A stretch of DNA of 64,000 nt from Lentimonas sp002292345 (GCA_964187655.1 CAXLMP010000103.1:1-64000); one strand, 5' to 3'; counted from the first letter of the stretch, positions 26,645 through 36,705 are shown. The notes: generated by a model not told the origin, from the letters alone. Program-made: numbers and translations.

Positions 26645-28126
26645 GTGAGTAATATGAGTCGTCAGCCCAGTCGAAAGCCAGAGAGTGGATACAAGGTCAC
26701 CATCCAAAAGGCAATGAAGGCCTTGCGCCGAAAATTACCCGGGCGAGTCTTTTTAGATAAAAAAAGCTGCTTCGATGCGTCCCTAGATAACCTGCGTCTT
26801 TCGTTTTTACCTGATGCAGTGGTCAAAGTGCAAACCGCTACCGAGGTCGGTGCGGTGCTAAAGCTCGCTCATAAATATACGATTCCTGTGACTGCCCGAG
26901 GTGCAGGTTCGTCTGCGACGGGCTCGACAGTGCCGCTGCACGGAGGGTGGGTCTTAGATGTTTCAGCACTCGCTGATATTAAGATCGATACAGTGTCTCG
27001 CATGGTGACAGTTGGTGCGGGTGCGATTACCTCTGAGATACAGGATCAAGTCGAAGCCGTCGGGCTGTTTTATCCGCCAGACCCGTCGTCTAAAAAATAC
27101 TCCACCATCGGCGGCAATATCGCCTGCAATGCGGGCGGCTTAAGATGCGTGAAGTATGGTGTGACCCGCGATTATGTGCTCGGCCTGGAAGGGTATTATG
27201 CCGATGGCAGTCCATTTAAACTGGGTCTTGCACTTAAGAAATACGTCTCAGGACTGAACCTCCGGGATTTGTTGATCGGCTCCGAGGGCACCTTGGGCGT
27301 GATCACTTCCGCAACGCTGAAGCTCATCCCAAAACCGCAAAAGCGCTGGACTGGCATGTTTGCTTTCAAGTCCGAAGCCGCTGCACTCAAAACCGCCGTG
27401 GCCTTATTCGAAGCAGGGCTGAATCCATCCATCCTCGAATTCCTCGATCGTCAATCCGTGTCGTGTGCGGAGCGTTACACAGGTAATTTAATTTTTGACG
27501 ATTGCCCACGCGCATCGATTCTATTGATCGAAGTGGATGGCCGTCCCGTAGAGGTGCGCGAACAACGCGCCCGATTACTGGAGTTTATGGAGAGCCGTGC
27601 GCTGGCTCATCGCGAGGCTCGAACCGATGCTAAGGCCGAAGCGCTGTGGCAGGTGCGGCGTACTTGTTCGCAATCAATGTTCTCAATTGCGGATACCAAA
27701 TTAAACGAAGACGTAGTAGTGCCGATTCAAAAGCAAGCAGAGCTTATTCGATATACCATCGCGTTGAAAAAAGAGATCGGCCTAGCTACGCCGACCTTCG
27801 GTCACGCCGGCGACGGCAACTTGCATGTGCATATTATGTATAATCGCTCCAACCCTGAAGACGCGGTCAAGGCGAAGGTAGGCATCAAAAAGCTCATGCA
27901 GAAGGTGGTCGATCTCGGTGGTGTCATTACCGGTGAGCATGGAGTGGGCTTGGCGAAAGCACCATTTATGGAGCTGCAGCACAGCAAGGCCGAGATCGCT
28001 GCGATGCGAGCGGTAAAAGATGCCCTCGACCCGAAGGGAATTCTTAATCCTGGTAAGATATTTGAGCCTTTCGAGGTGTGGGATCACAAACCCGTGCAGG
28101 TGAAGTTACCTTGGGATCACCGCTAG
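26645..28126 (+). CDS. FAD-linked oxidase, glycolate/D-lactate dehydrogenase type (GlcD-like)
   Basis: A 493-residue flavoprotein of the vanillyl-alcohol oxidase family. The FAD_binding_4 domain (about 50-230) has ARGAGSSATGSTVPLHGG and the GGNIACNAGGLRCVKYGVT cofactor loop. The FAD-oxidase_C domain contains TPTFGHAGDGNLHVHI and ends with VGLAKAPFMEL and DPKGILNPGKIF, typical of GlcD and D-lactate dehydrogenases. It oxidises a 2-hydroxy acid to a 2-keto acid; the acceptor is not shown. No glcE or glcF partner is next to it. The start is GTG, or an ATG three codons inside. Confidence 0.85.
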   Translation: MSNMSRQPSRKPESGYKVTIQKAMKALRRKLPGRVFLDKKSCFDASLDNLRLSFLPDAVVKVQTATEVGAVLKLAHKYTIPVTARGAGSSATGSTVPLHGGWVLDVSALADIKIDTVSRMVTVGAGAITSEIQDQVEAVGLFYPPDPSSKKYSTIGGNIACNAGGLRCVKYGVTRDYVLGLEGYYADGSPFKLGLALKKYVSGLNLRDLLIGSEGTLGVITSATLKLIPKPQKRWTGMFAFKSEAAALKTAVALFEAGLNPSILEFLDRQSVSCAERYTGNLIFDDCPRASILLIEVDGRPVEVREQRARLLEFMESRALAHREARTDAKAEALWQVRRTCSQSMFSIADTKLNEDVVVPIQKQAELIRYTIALKKEIGLATPTFGHAGDGNLHVHIMYNRSNPEDAVKAKVGIKKLMQKVVDLGGVITGEHGVGLAKAPFMELQHSKAEIAAMRAVKDALDPKGILNPGKIFEPFEVWDHKPVQVKLPWDHR

Positions 28127-28358
28127 TTTATTTGAATTCAAAATTATTGAATCAAAAATGCATGAACTTTGTTAATCGGTTGTTCGTCGTGCGCGCTGAG
28201 CAATTCTCTTCCGCATATCCGAAGTGTGCCTTGGGCGAGAGTGAGTAAGTTTTGTGAGGTGGGGCAGCATTCACACCGAATCGCGGGTTTTCCTAATGGG
28301 GTACGTTATTTCAATGTGCTCACTTGACCTGTGAGAGGGACAACGCAAATTAAGACGC

Positions 28359-29732
28359 ATGTTGGATCCAATCGAAGCTCTTAAAGAATATATTCGTTTC
28401 CCCTCCGTTTCCACGGACCCCGCGTATGCGGATGGCATGAAGGGGGCGCGTGAATATGCCACTGGCCTGCTGCAAGACATTGGCTTCACGGTCGAAGTAG
28501 TGGAGACGGCACTGCACCCGATTCTTTTAGCCGAACGCTTTGGTGATCCGGCTTGGCCGCACATCGCGATTTACGGACACTACGATGTGCAACCTGCAGA
28601 CCCGTTTGAGCTCTGGGCCAGTGAGCCGTTTGAACCGGAAGTGCGCGAGGGGCGAATTTACGGTCGTGGCTCTGCCGATAACAAGGGACCAACAATCGTG
28701 CACATGACGGCACTTGCTCGAGTGTTGGCCAAGCATCCAGATCTGCCGCTCAATATTACTTATGTGATCGAAGGGGAGGAAGAGATTGGCAGCCCGAGCA
28801 TGCCGAAGTTCTTTGATACGTATGCAGAGCGCATTTCAAAGGCAGATTTCATTCTCGTTTCCGATACGGGCAGCCCAAATACCGAGCAACTTGTGATCAC
28901 CACCGCATTGCGTGGTCTGGTCGATTTGGAAATTAAAGTGCGCGGGCCGAAGAGCGATTTGCATTCGGGTATCCATGGCGGCGCGGTTTACAATCCATTG
29001 CAGGCGTTGATGGAAATTTGCGCAGGGCTTCATAATCCAGATGGTAGTGTGAATGTGCCCGGGTTTTATGACGATGTGCTGCCGGTTTTAGAGTGGGAAC
29101 GCGAAGAATTAAAACGCTACCCAGAGACAGTCGAAAGCTATCAAGCGATGCTCGATGTGCCCGCATTTTATCCTGCGAATGGTCTCTCGCCGCTCGAGGC
29201 TGTGCGCTTTGGGCCGACACTTGAGTTTAATGGAATCGGTGGTGGCTATCAAGGTGAAGGCTCGAAGACGGTAATTGCCAGCGAGGCGTTTGCTAAAGTC
29301 ACTTGCCGCTTAGTTGCCAACCAAGACCCGCATAAGATACAACATCAAGTCGTCGCTGCGATTGAAGCGCTATGCCCCGCAGGGGTGACCTTGAAAGTAC
29401 GCCGCGGCCCGGTCGCAGAAGCATATCTTGCAGTGCCGCCAGAGCGCCCAAATACACCCGCAGATCAACCAGAAGCCTTGGCGCGTGCGTTCAAATCCGC
29501 GAACCGCTCGATTGCGCAATGCTTTGGTCATGCGCCGATCTACTTGCGTGAAGGGGGCAGTATTCCAGTGATTGCCGATTTTAATAAACGCGCTGGACTA
29601 GATGCCTTGATGGTCGGCCTGTTTACACCGATTGATAATTTGCACGCGCCAGATGAAGGCTTCGATCTCAAACTTATGGAAAATGCGATCACCGCTTTCG
29701 AGCAAATCTTCTGCGACATCGCAGATGTGTGA
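28359..29732 (+). CDS. M20-family metallodipeptidase
   Basis: A 457-residue zinc dipeptidase of the M20 family. The first metal histidine is in IYGHYDVQP, the bridging aspartate in GRGSADNKGP, the catalytic glutamate pair in IEGEEEIGSP, a further ligand in FILVSDTGSP, and the last histidine in NLHAPDEGFDL. The lid domain (about 195-320) lies between. It splits dipeptides in the cytoplasm for amino acid salvage. GAGAGGGA precedes the ATG by about 17 bases, rather far for a ribosome site. The 232-base gap upstream shows no gene. Confidence 0.9.
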   Translation: MLDPIEALKEYIRFPSVSTDPAYADGMKGAREYATGLLQDIGFTVEVVETALHPILLAERFGDPAWPHIAIYGHYDVQPADPFELWASEPFEPEVREGRIYGRGSADNKGPTIVHMTALARVLAKHPDLPLNITYVIEGEEEIGSPSMPKFFDTYAERISKADFILVSDTGSPNTEQLVITTALRGLVDLEIKVRGPKSDLHSGIHGGAVYNPLQALMEICAGLHNPDGSVNVPGFYDDVLPVLEWEREELKRYPETVESYQAMLDVPAFYPANGLSPLEAVRFGPTLEFNGIGGGYQGEGSKTVIASEAFAKVTCRLVANQDPHKIQHQVVAAIEALCPAGVTLKVRRGPVAEAYLAVPPERPNTPADQPEALARAFKSANRSIAQCFGHAPIYLREGGSIPVIADFNKRAGLDALMVGLFTPIDNLHAPDEGFDLKLMENAITAFEQIFCDIADV

Positions 29733-30006
29733 GGGCGACTACGCCATCTCGATGAAGGCCGTGGTTTTAGTGGTGGATTCCAGCACTGAGGCTTTTAGTT
29801 CAAAGACGATAGCGCCTTTACAGTGGAGTCGCCGTTGAGGTGAGGTTCTGGAATTTGCGCATGTTCAGGTACTCATATTTAACGCTTATGCATCTTTATA
29901 TTTCGAGACATTCGCTGGCTGTGCTAAAGGGGAAAGTACCCCACGTTACGCCGAAGTGCTCAATTGTGGATTGACTCTTTTGCTCTGAATTCGGAACTCT
30001 GTTGCT

Positions 30007-31356
30007 ATGAAATACATCAGCACACGTGGCCAAGTGCCTCCTGTTTCTTTTTCGACGGCGATTGCCGAAGGGCTAGCACCTGACGGTGGCTTGTATCTAC
30101 CCGCGACACTACCTGACCTAGCGCCTTTTCTCAAAGACTGGCAGTCGCTCAGTTATGCACAACTGTGCGAAGCGTTTATGGCTGTGTTTGCCACTGATAT
30201 CGACCGTGCCGAATTGAAGGGGATCGTTGAACAATCATACACAAAATTTGATCATGCGGACATCGCACCAATTCAAAAACTGAGCGACGATCTGTTCGTC
30301 CTAGAGTTGTTTCATGGGCCGACTTTGGCGTTTAAAGACTTTGCCCTGCAATTTCTAGGCAATCTTTACGAAGCGCAGATCGCTCGTACTGGAAATCCGA
30401 TCTCTGTGCTGGGCGCAACCTCTGGCGATACTGGTGCAGCGGCGATCCACGGGCTACTTGGTAAGACTGGCGTGAAGACTTTCATCCTATATCCCGAAGG
30501 CCGTGTATCGCCGCTGCAAGAGCGTCAGATGACCTGCACTGGAGCGGACAACGTCTTCCCCTTGGCGATCAAGGGCAGCTTTGATGATGCGCAGGCGGCG
30601 ATGAAGACTGTATTTGAGGATCGTGCGTTCGCGGCTGAAGTCGGCCTCTCTGCAGTCAACTCGATCAACCTCGCCCGTATCTTGGCGCAGTGTGTGTATT
30701 ACGTGTCCGCTTTCTTTCGCTTGCCGGCTGATATTCGCGAGGATGTCACATTTGTGGTGCCGACGGGAAACTTTGGTAATGTCTTAGCTGGTTGGCTAGT
30801 GCAACGCATGGGCGTGCCGATCAAGGGCTTCCGCGTCGCGACCAATCAAAACGATATTTTACACCGCCTCTTTCAGACTGGCATATACCAGCTCGATGAC
30901 GTCGCACCGAGTTTGGCTCCGTCAATGGACATTCAGGTGGCTTCCAACTTCGAGCGCTTCCTATACTACGCAGAAGGTTGTGATTCCGTTCGGGTATGCG
31001 AAGTGATCAGTACTTTTAAGCAAACGGGTAAATACGTGTTTGAGGACTTTAAGTCGGATGGCATTAGCAGCTCGTGCACGAACGACACTGAGATTAGTGC
31101 CCTCATCAAGCGTGTCTATGAGCAATACGGCTATGTGGCCGATCCACATACTGCGTGTGGGTTTGCTGGCAACTTCGATGGACCACAGCTCGTCTTATCG
31201 ACTGCGCATCCGGCAAAATTCCCAGATACAATTGTAGAATCGATCGGACAAGATTCAACACATCTATCATTGGAGACATTGAAAGCCCGAGAGATTGTAA
31301 AGCACACAGTCGAGCCGACTCCGGCCGCAATCAAAGCTTTCATGCGAGCCCATTAA
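30007..31356 (+). CDS. thrC: Threonine synthase
   Basis: A 449-residue PLP enzyme converting O-phosphohomoserine to threonine. It opens with MKYISTRGQVPPVSFSTA, typical of the longer bacterial/fungal class. The PLP lysine is K110 in FHGPTLAFKDFALQF, and the phosphate-binding loop is ATSGDTGAAAIHG. VVPTGNFGNVLAG is also conserved. No other threonine pathway gene is adjacent. The 274-base gap before it contains no gene I can support, apart from a possible 28-codon remnant frame at 29752-29838. Confidence 0.95.
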   Translation: MKYISTRGQVPPVSFSTAIAEGLAPDGGLYLPATLPDLAPFLKDWQSLSYAQLCEAFMAVFATDIDRAELKGIVEQSYTKFDHADIAPIQKLSDDLFVLELFHGPTLAFKDFALQFLGNLYEAQIARTGNPISVLGATSGDTGAAAIHGLLGKTGVKTFILYPEGRVSPLQERQMTCTGADNVFPLAIKGSFDDAQAAMKTVFEDRAFAAEVGLSAVNSINLARILAQCVYYVSAFFRLPADIREDVTFVVPTGNFGNVLAGWLVQRMGVPIKGFRVATNQNDILHRLFQTGIYQLDDVAPSLAPSMDIQVASNFERFLYYAEGCDSVRVCEVISTFKQTGKYVFEDFKSDGISSSCTNDTEISALIKRVYEQYGYVADPHTACGFAGNFDGPQLVLSTAHPAKFPDTIVESIGQDSTHLSLETLKAREIVKHTVEPTPAAIKAFMRAH

Positions 31357-31457
31357 GCGTGGATAGGTATAGCGATTAAAATCAAGTCAATTGAAAGACA
31401 GGTAAGCAGTGCCGACTGAGTTGGGTCGCTCTTTGTCGGTATTGTTTCTGTGGCACT

Positions 31458-32585
31458 CTACGATTCTAGAGGTATTTCTATGTAGAATACATTGCCCTCG
31501 CCATCCACTCGCTCTCGCACGCCGATGTCGCCATTGTATAGATCAACTAAGCGCTTTACAATCGCTAGGCCGATTCCATGAGAAGAGCTTTTACCAATCG
31601 GGACCGCGGTGCCTTTTGTGAATTTCTTGAAGAGTGCTTTTCGGTTTTCAGGGGTAATCAGACAGGCACTGTCGTGGACTTCGAAACGGAAGCCGTTTGG
31701 CTGGGATTCGGCTGGCACCAGATGGACGATGACCTCCGAGTTGTTTCGCGAGTATTTAACGGCATTACTGATGATGTTATCAAACATGCCAGTTAGAATA
31801 CGTCGGCTGATATGTACCATCGGCTTAAATTTCGGCTCATATATGAGGCGAATTCCCTTCTCGTTCGATTGAACGGCATTTAGTTTCACCAAGTGGTCGA
31901 CAATTTCTGCGACATTAATTTGAGCTTTTGTAAATTCTGGTACCTCACCTTGGTTACGTGTCTCCTCATCGAGGATGTCGTTGACGAAATCAGTCATCCC
32001 TCTGGCGCTTTGTTGTGTTAGTTCAAGCATCGAGTAGAATTCGTGCGAGTCTTGATTACCTTCTTTGATGTCCTCCATCATCAGCGTCGCTAGGCCCTCG
32101 ATAGCGCCTGTCGGGTTTTTAACGTCATGCGCAAGTGTCGTTAGCAGATCTGTTTTTTGCTGGTAGAGTGCTTTAAGTTGTTGGCGCGCTTGGTTGAGGC
32201 TGATGTGTGTCTGAACGCGGGCGAGTAACTCTTCTCGGATAAAAGGCTTTTTGATGTAATCAACACCGCCTGCAGCAAAAGCGCTGACTAAATCAATGAC
32301 TTCGGTGGCGGCGGTTAAGAATATGATTGGAATCGATTTGGTTGCTTTGTCAGACTTGAGTATTTTGCACACAGTCAGGCCATCTAGCCCTGGCATCATA
32401 ATATCCAGTAAGATGAGTGCGGGTTGTTGCTCTCTGGCAATTTCTATGGCCTCGTCTCCTTGTATCGCAAGTACGACCGGCATGCCCTGTAGGTTTAATA
32501 TTTCACTCACTAATTGCAGGTTGTGAGGCTCGTCATCTACGATGAGAACTTTGGCTTGTTCAATTGCGTTGAGGGAGGTCTTCAT
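31458..32585 (-). CDS. Receiver-histidine kinase fusion with altered G1 box
   Basis: A 375-residue soluble protein: receiver (about 12-128; LILLDIMMPG holds the phospho-acceptor, KKPF the lysine), HisKA with LAHDVKNPTGAI, then an ATPase domain. The N-box DNIISNAVKYS and G2 box SSHGIGLAIVKRL are present. The G1 box reads DSACLITPEN instead of DxGxG, so ATP binding may be altered. Its domain order matches the REC-kinase at 25.4 kb, so the two may share partners. It is convergent with thrC and divergent from nothing close; the Rrf2 gene follows the gap upstream. Confidence 0.82.
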   Translation of the reverse strand: MKTSLNAIEQAKVLIVDDEPHNLQLVSEILNLQGMPVVLAIQGDEAIEIAREQQPALILLDIMMPGLDGLTVCKILKSDKATKSIPIIFLTAATEVIDLVSAFAAGGVDYIKKPFIREELLARVQTHISLNQARQQLKALYQQKTDLLTTLAHDVKNPTGAIEGLATLMMEDIKEGNQDSHEFYSMLELTQQSARGMTDFVNDILDEETRNQGEVPEFTKAQINVAEIVDHLVKLNAVQSNEKGIRLIYEPKFKPMVHISRRILTGMFDNIISNAVKYSRNNSEVIVHLVPAESQPNGFRFEVHDSACLITPENRKALFKKFTKGTAVPIGKSSSHGIGLAIVKRLVDLYNGDIGVRERVDGEGNVFYIEIPLES

Positions 32586-32792
32586 TCGCTGTGCTTAATT
32601 GTTTAGGCTGCAAGACAAGTGACTCTTTTAATGGTTAAGGCAATCGAAGATTAAATACGAGGATTGATTAGCGTAAGGGGAGCGAATTTAATTTATTCCC
32701 AAGGCTAATACGCGTAACGTTTACCTTCGGAAGCTTAATTCTCGTAGATAAACGACTATTCTTGAGGCACGCACTTCTGCCTCTATCTAGAA

Positions 32793-33224
32793 TTACGAAG
32801 TACGATTTTTTTTCTGATGAGATTCAAATTCTATCGAGTCTTTTAGCGAAGTTTCGGCTAGATTTTTTCTGATCTCGGATCGCGTATTCTTCCAGAAGTG
32901 GTGCAGCGGGCAGGCGTGTTCGTCGGAGCATTGTGCGATGCCTAGCAGGCAGCTCTCAGTCCACGCTTCGCCCTCAATTGCACGGCTCACATCTAGTAGG
33001 CTGATTTGTTCTGCTGGGCGGGCGAGTTGAACACCGCCAGTGTAACCACGCTTACACTTGACCAACCCCGCTTGACTTAGGCGACTGATTATCTTTGCAA
33101 GGTAGAATTTTGAGACGTCGGATTGCGCGGCGATGTCTTTGACTAGCATTGGTGGACCATCGGGAGGGCCTAGGCAACTCAGCGCACGGATTGCATAGCC
33201 AGTGGTAGTAGAGAGTGATAACAT
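32793..33224 (-). CDS. Rrf2-family transcriptional regulator with three cysteines
   Basis: A 143-residue winged-helix regulator starting MLSLSTTTGYAIRALSCLG. The recognition region is VKDIAAQSDVSKFYLAKIISRLSQAGLVKCKRGYTGG. Cysteines at 92, 99 and 105 (CLLGIAQCSDEHAC) are spaced nearly as in IscR and NsrR, so an Fe-S cluster that senses iron-sulfur state, NO or redox is likely. The SUF operon in this window is 14 kb away, so the target is not shown by position. The start chosen fits the family; the frame runs 27 codons further up. The basic tail (ESHQKKNRTS) is unusual. Confidence 0.85.
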   Translation of the reverse strand: MLSLSTTTGYAIRALSCLGPPDGPPMLVKDIAAQSDVSKFYLAKIISRLSQAGLVKCKRGYTGGVQLARPAEQISLLDVSRAIEGEAWTESCLLGIAQCSDEHACPLHHFWKNTRSEIRKNLAETSLKDSIEFESHQKKNRTS

Positions 33225-33544
33225 GATAAAATCCGTAAATCTGCTGGTTGAGGCAATGAGGCTGATCGCGTATACTTTTAGAGGTAAAGGACCACAGGCA
33301 GACAATACCTTGAATATTATTTATATTACTATTTATTTCGTGGTAAATGCACGTTTAAAGATACCTCAGTTTTTTGATTGGTAGTGGCGCGTGTCCCTAA
33401 GCGGTATGTATCCAGAGCTGTGGTCGCGTATGCGTTTTCTTGGGGGACGTCGCGGGCCCTTTCATTACCTTTTTTTTCAAAGTGTTGCTCTTGCGGAACC
33501 GAGTAGATTGACTTCTGTCGAAATGACGAAACCTAATACTTAAT

Positions 33545-34999
33545 ATGAGACTTACCTTCTTTATCTTCTTTAGCGGTATCATTATCTCGTCGCTCCTTGC
33601 GGCAGAAAAAAATCCGGAGCTTCGAGTTATCGAAGATACGCGTTTGGTCACAGCGATCGGGGAAGTGCCAGTCGTATCGTATGCCGATGTGCTGGAAAAA
33701 GCGACACCATCCGTTGTAGCGGTGTATTCATCGCAAATTATTCAGTCGTCGTATTACCAGCGTGCGCCGCAGGGCATTCAGGATTTATTTCGCCAGTGGG
33801 GACGTCCACTGCCAGGCACCGAGCCCGATCAAACAGAGCGTCTCGAGCGAGTCGGGGTGGGCTCCGGAGTGATTATTTCAGAGGACGGCTACATCGTAAC
33901 AAATCATCATGTGGTGCAAGTACACCATGGCAAAGCCGCAGATGAGATTCGCGTGCGTCTAAGTAATGGTATCGAGTATGTAGCGACTCTTATCGGATCC
34001 GATGAGAAGACTGATGTAGCAATTTTGAAAATCGAGCCAGAGGAGGCGCTGCCGATTGTGACGATAGCAGACAGCGCCAAGTTGCGTGTCGGCGATATTG
34101 TATTTGCGATTGGTAATCCTTTGGACGTCGGCCTAACCGCTACGCGCGGAATCATCTCTGCGCTAGGTCGTGATTCGTCTGGTATTCTCGGACCTGGTGC
34201 ATATGAGAATTTCATTCAGACCGATGCATCAGTGAATTTGGGGAATTCTGGCGGAGCATTGATCGATGCTGCTGGCCGGTTGGTTGGGATTAATACTGCA
34301 ATCGTCTCTGGTTCGGGGGGGAGTATCGGCATCGGCTTCGCGATTCCGACCAACATGGTGCTGAATGTGGTGACGAACCTAATCGAGTCGGGCGAAGTGC
34401 CACGAGGCTTGCTCGGATTGATTCCCGTGAATTTGACCCCAGACTTGGCAGACGCCTTTGATTTGCCATCCACGCGTGGTGCGTTGGTCAATCAAGTGCA
34501 AGCAGGTTCGCCGGCAGAGAAGGGTGGGATTCGGCACGGCGACATTATTTTGAAAGTCGATGATGTAGAGATTGAATCGGCACCCCAGCTCCGACTGGTC
34601 GTTTCGCAGATGCGTCCAGGGCGCAAAGTAGAGGTCGCGCTGATTCGTCAAAATGAGACGCTGTTGTTGTCGGTGGTACTCGGGAGATTGAGTGGCTCAG
34701 TGGCGAGCGCTGAAGTGGAGCAGGGTATTCTCGATGGCGTTCTGTTAGAGGCGATTGATAAGCGCATACGTAAAAGCCTCGGCATCCCGGATGAAGTCGA
34801 TGGTGTGCTGATTAGCGATGTTCTCGCAGAATCTCCGCATGCGGATTTAATGGCTCGTGGAATGGTAATTCTTGAAGTGAATGGCGCAGCAGTGACAACG
34901 CCCGAGGCTTTTGAGGCACAACTTCAAGTAGGCATCAATCGTTTGTATATTTGGCATAACGAAATGAATCACTTTATCGTGCTTAAAATCCAGGAATGA
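33545..34999 (+). CDS. degQ: HtrA/Deg-family periplasmic serine protease with two PDZ domains
   Basis: A 484-residue protease-chaperone. A cleavable signal peptide (about 1-20) precedes a trypsin-like domain with His in TNHHVV (H122), Asp in TDVAILKI (D157) and Ser in NLGNSGGAL (S235). PDZ1 (about 280-370) contains RGLLGLIPVN and GSPAEKGGIRHGDIILKVD; PDZ2 (about 390-480) is shorter. It degrades or holds misfolded envelope proteins. The following lapA-like gene overlaps by four bases (ATGA), so the two are translated together. Confidence 0.92.
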   Translation: MRLTFFIFFSGIIISSLLAAEKNPELRVIEDTRLVTAIGEVPVVSYADVLEKATPSVVAVYSSQIIQSSYYQRAPQGIQDLFRQWGRPLPGTEPDQTERLERVGVGSGVIISEDGYIVTNHHVVQVHHGKAADEIRVRLSNGIEYVATLIGSDEKTDVAILKIEPEEALPIVTIADSAKLRVGDIVFAIGNPLDVGLTATRGIISALGRDSSGILGPGAYENFIQTDASVNLGNSGGALIDAAGRLVGINTAIVSGSGGSIGIGFAIPTNMVLNVVTNLIESGEVPRGLLGLIPVNLTPDLADAFDLPSTRGALVNQVQAGSPAEKGGIRHGDIILKVDDVEIESAPQLRLVVSQMRPGRKVEVALIRQNETLLLSVVLGRLSGSVASAEVEQGILDGVLLEAIDKRIRKSLGIPDEVDGVLISDVLAESPHADLMARGMVILEVNGAAVTTPEAFEAQLQVGINRLYIWHNEMNHFIVLKIQE

Positions 35000-35196
35000 A
35001 ACTGAATAAGCAGAACACCCGCATCATTATCGGATCGGTCTTATTGACCCTGTTAATTGTGCTGATCTTCCAAAACAGCAAGGAAGTGACGCTGAGCTTT
35101 ATCGCGGTGCACATTCAGTTGCCTCTGTTTTTGATTATCGCGATTTCAGCTGTAGCTGGTTTTGGGATTGGTCGCTTACTGCGGATACGCCGATAG
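34996..35196 (+). CDS. LapA-domain small membrane protein
   Basis: A 66-residue protein with two hydrophobic helices (about 10-27 and 42-60) and the LapA-domain pattern IVLIFQNSKEVTLSF between, ending with a basic tail (RLLRIRR). LapA-type proteins influence lipopolysaccharide transport and its control. Here the gene is fused in translation to the protease before it, suggesting shared use in envelope stress. Length and pattern fit the short form of the family. Confidence 0.8.
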   Translation: MKLNKQNTRIIIGSVLLTLLIVLIFQNSKEVTLSFIAVHIQLPLFLIIAISAVAGFGIGRLLRIRR

Positions 35197-35237
35197 CGCT
35201 GATCCTGTAGATACGCAGACCTCGCCCGGGTTTGTTG

Positions 35238-35606
35238 CTACAGTTTAAGTGCCTGGTAGTGCGCTGCTTTGAAGCGTGGCGTGCAGATCGCGTAGAAGAT
35301 CAAATCTGTGTCGCCAGTGTTGGTGATGCGTTGGCGTGTATCAGCAGGGATGCGGATGACATCACCTTCGCTGACATCAGTTGCTTCCAGCGTGCCGACT
35401 TCCACGCGGCCTCGGCCGGAAATGATCAGATAGCGCTCAGCAGTCGCTTTGAGTTTGTGCCATTCGGTGATGACGCCTGGCTTGACGCGTGCACGGGCGA
35501 TCGAAACAGCTGGATCATCGGGATCGTTAGACATTTCCAAAATCGAGCAGAGCTCGGAGGTTTCGAACTCGTCCGTTTCTTTGCTTCGCTTGATTTCGGG
35601 CTGCAT
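35238..35606 (-). CDS. Cupin-domain protein
   Basis: A 122-residue single-domain cupin. The motif pattern around WHKLKATAERYLIISGRGRVEV (H and E ligands) and the later DVIRIPADTRQRITNTGDTDL give the double-stranded beta-helix core. Metal binding is plausible but the second-motif histidine is replaced (DTRQR). It begins at MQPEIK four bases after the aroB stop, so it is in the same transcript; the longer frame overlaps aroB and is not needed. Function is unknown; similar proteins act as sugar isomerase-like or mannose-6-phosphate isomerase-like enzymes. Confidence 0.75.
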   Translation of the reverse strand: MQPEIKRSKETDEFETSELCSILEMSNDPDDPAVSIARARVKPGVITEWHKLKATAERYLIISGRGRVEVGTLEATDVSEGDVIRIPADTRQRITNTGDTDLIFYAICTPRFKAAHYQALKL

Positions 35607-35610
35607 CGGA

Positions 35611-36705
35611 TTATTCCGCGCCGATTGTTTTCCAAAGTGCTTCAATCAGTGCGCCATCGACTCCGTCGGTGGTCACGGCTTGTCCGAGAGCTTGCATGCT
35701 GACAAGGCGCAGCTTTCCGCCACGGTTCTTTTTGTCGCGCTGCATTGCGGCCATTAGGTCGGAGATCGGCAGTGGTGACTTGAGCGCAGTCGGGAGGCCG
35801 TAGCGCTCGATCAGTGTCTTCGCACGAGCGATATCGCTGGCATCAATTTGGCCGATTTCGGCTGAAAGATGGGTGGCTAGGTTGAGGCCGATGCCGACCG
35901 CTTCACCGTGTAAATACTGACCATAGCCAGCCACATTCTCGATTGCGTGAGCAAAGGTGTGCCCAAGATTAAGTAGCGCACGACCACCGGACGCAGCGGT
36001 CTCTTTTTCATCGTCGGCGACGATCTCTGCTTTGATTGCGCAGCAACGACGAACGATGGCAGCGAGTTCAGGAGAGCTAGCGCTGAGTGTGTTGACTTGC
36101 TCCAACTCCTTGAAGAAATTGGAGTCGTAGAGCATGCCGTACTTGATGACCTCTGCCATTCCTGCTGTGAATTCGCGGCACGGTAAGGTTTCCAACAGGC
36201 GGGTTTCGATATACACGGCTTTGGGCTGCCAAAATGCGCCAACAAGGTTTTTACCTTCTGGGAGGTTGATCCCGGTCTTGCCGCCGACTGAGCTATCGAC
36301 CATCGAGAGCAGGGTGGTAGGGATTTGGTAAAAATCGATGCCACGCAGGTAGCTGGCTGCCACGTAGCCAGAAAGGTCGCCGATCACACCGCCGCCGAAT
36401 GCGAATAAGGCGCAGTCGCGGTTGGCGGCTTGCCCCGCGAGGAAGCTGAGGGCTTGGCTGAAAAATTCGACTGACTTAGTCGTTTCACCGGACGGTAGGC
36501 TGAGTATTTCGGCATTTTCGAAACCCGCCTGTTCGAGGACGTGAGATTGAGCGGCAAGTACCTTTGCATCGCTCAGCACTCGGACGCTACGACCAGCCGC
36601 GCGAAGGGCCGCGACGTCGTTTTTCAATGCATTCAGACTGTCGCTGAAATGAATTGGATAAGCGCGTTCGGTGAGTTCGACGGTGAGTGTTGCGATGGTG
36701 CTCAT
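35611..36705 (-). CDS. aroB: 3-dehydroquinate synthase
   Basis: A 364-residue enzyme of the shikimate pathway: NAD-dependent, zinc-requiring conversion of DAHP to dehydroquinate. SGETTKSVEF and FAFGGGVIGDLSGYVAASYLRG form the NAD site; QIPTTLLSMVDSSVGGKTGINLP is the diagnostic substrate region. The zinc ligands lie in LLNLGHTFAHAIE and HGEAVGIGL. The start at MSTIATLTV is chosen, since the frame open to 36744 adds a low-complexity stretch. It lies 88 bases after ftsY and is followed by the cupin gene. Confidence 0.95.
   Translation of the reverse strand: MSTIATLTVELTERAYPIHFSDSLNALKNDVAALRAAGRSVRVLSDAKVLAAQSHVLEQAGFENAEILSLPSGETTKSVEFFSQALSFLAGQAANRDCALFAFGGGVIGDLSGYVAASYLRGIDFYQIPTTLLSMVDSSVGGKTGINLPEGKNLVGAFWQPKAVYIETRLLETLPCREFTAGMAEVIKYGMLYDSNFFKELEQVNTLSASSPELAAIVRRCCAIKAEIVADDEKETAASGGRALLNLGHTFAHAIENVAGYGQYLHGEAVGIGLNLATHLSAEIGQIDASDIARAKTLIERYGLPTALKSPLPISDLMAAMQRDKKNRGGKLRLVSMQALGQAVTTDGVDGALIEALWKTIGAE

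Noticed and set aside
29752..29838. 28-codon frame beginning MKAVVLVVDSS upstream of thrC
   Set aside because: Too short and without structure or ribosome site; it may be a remnant, but there is not enough to call it a gene.
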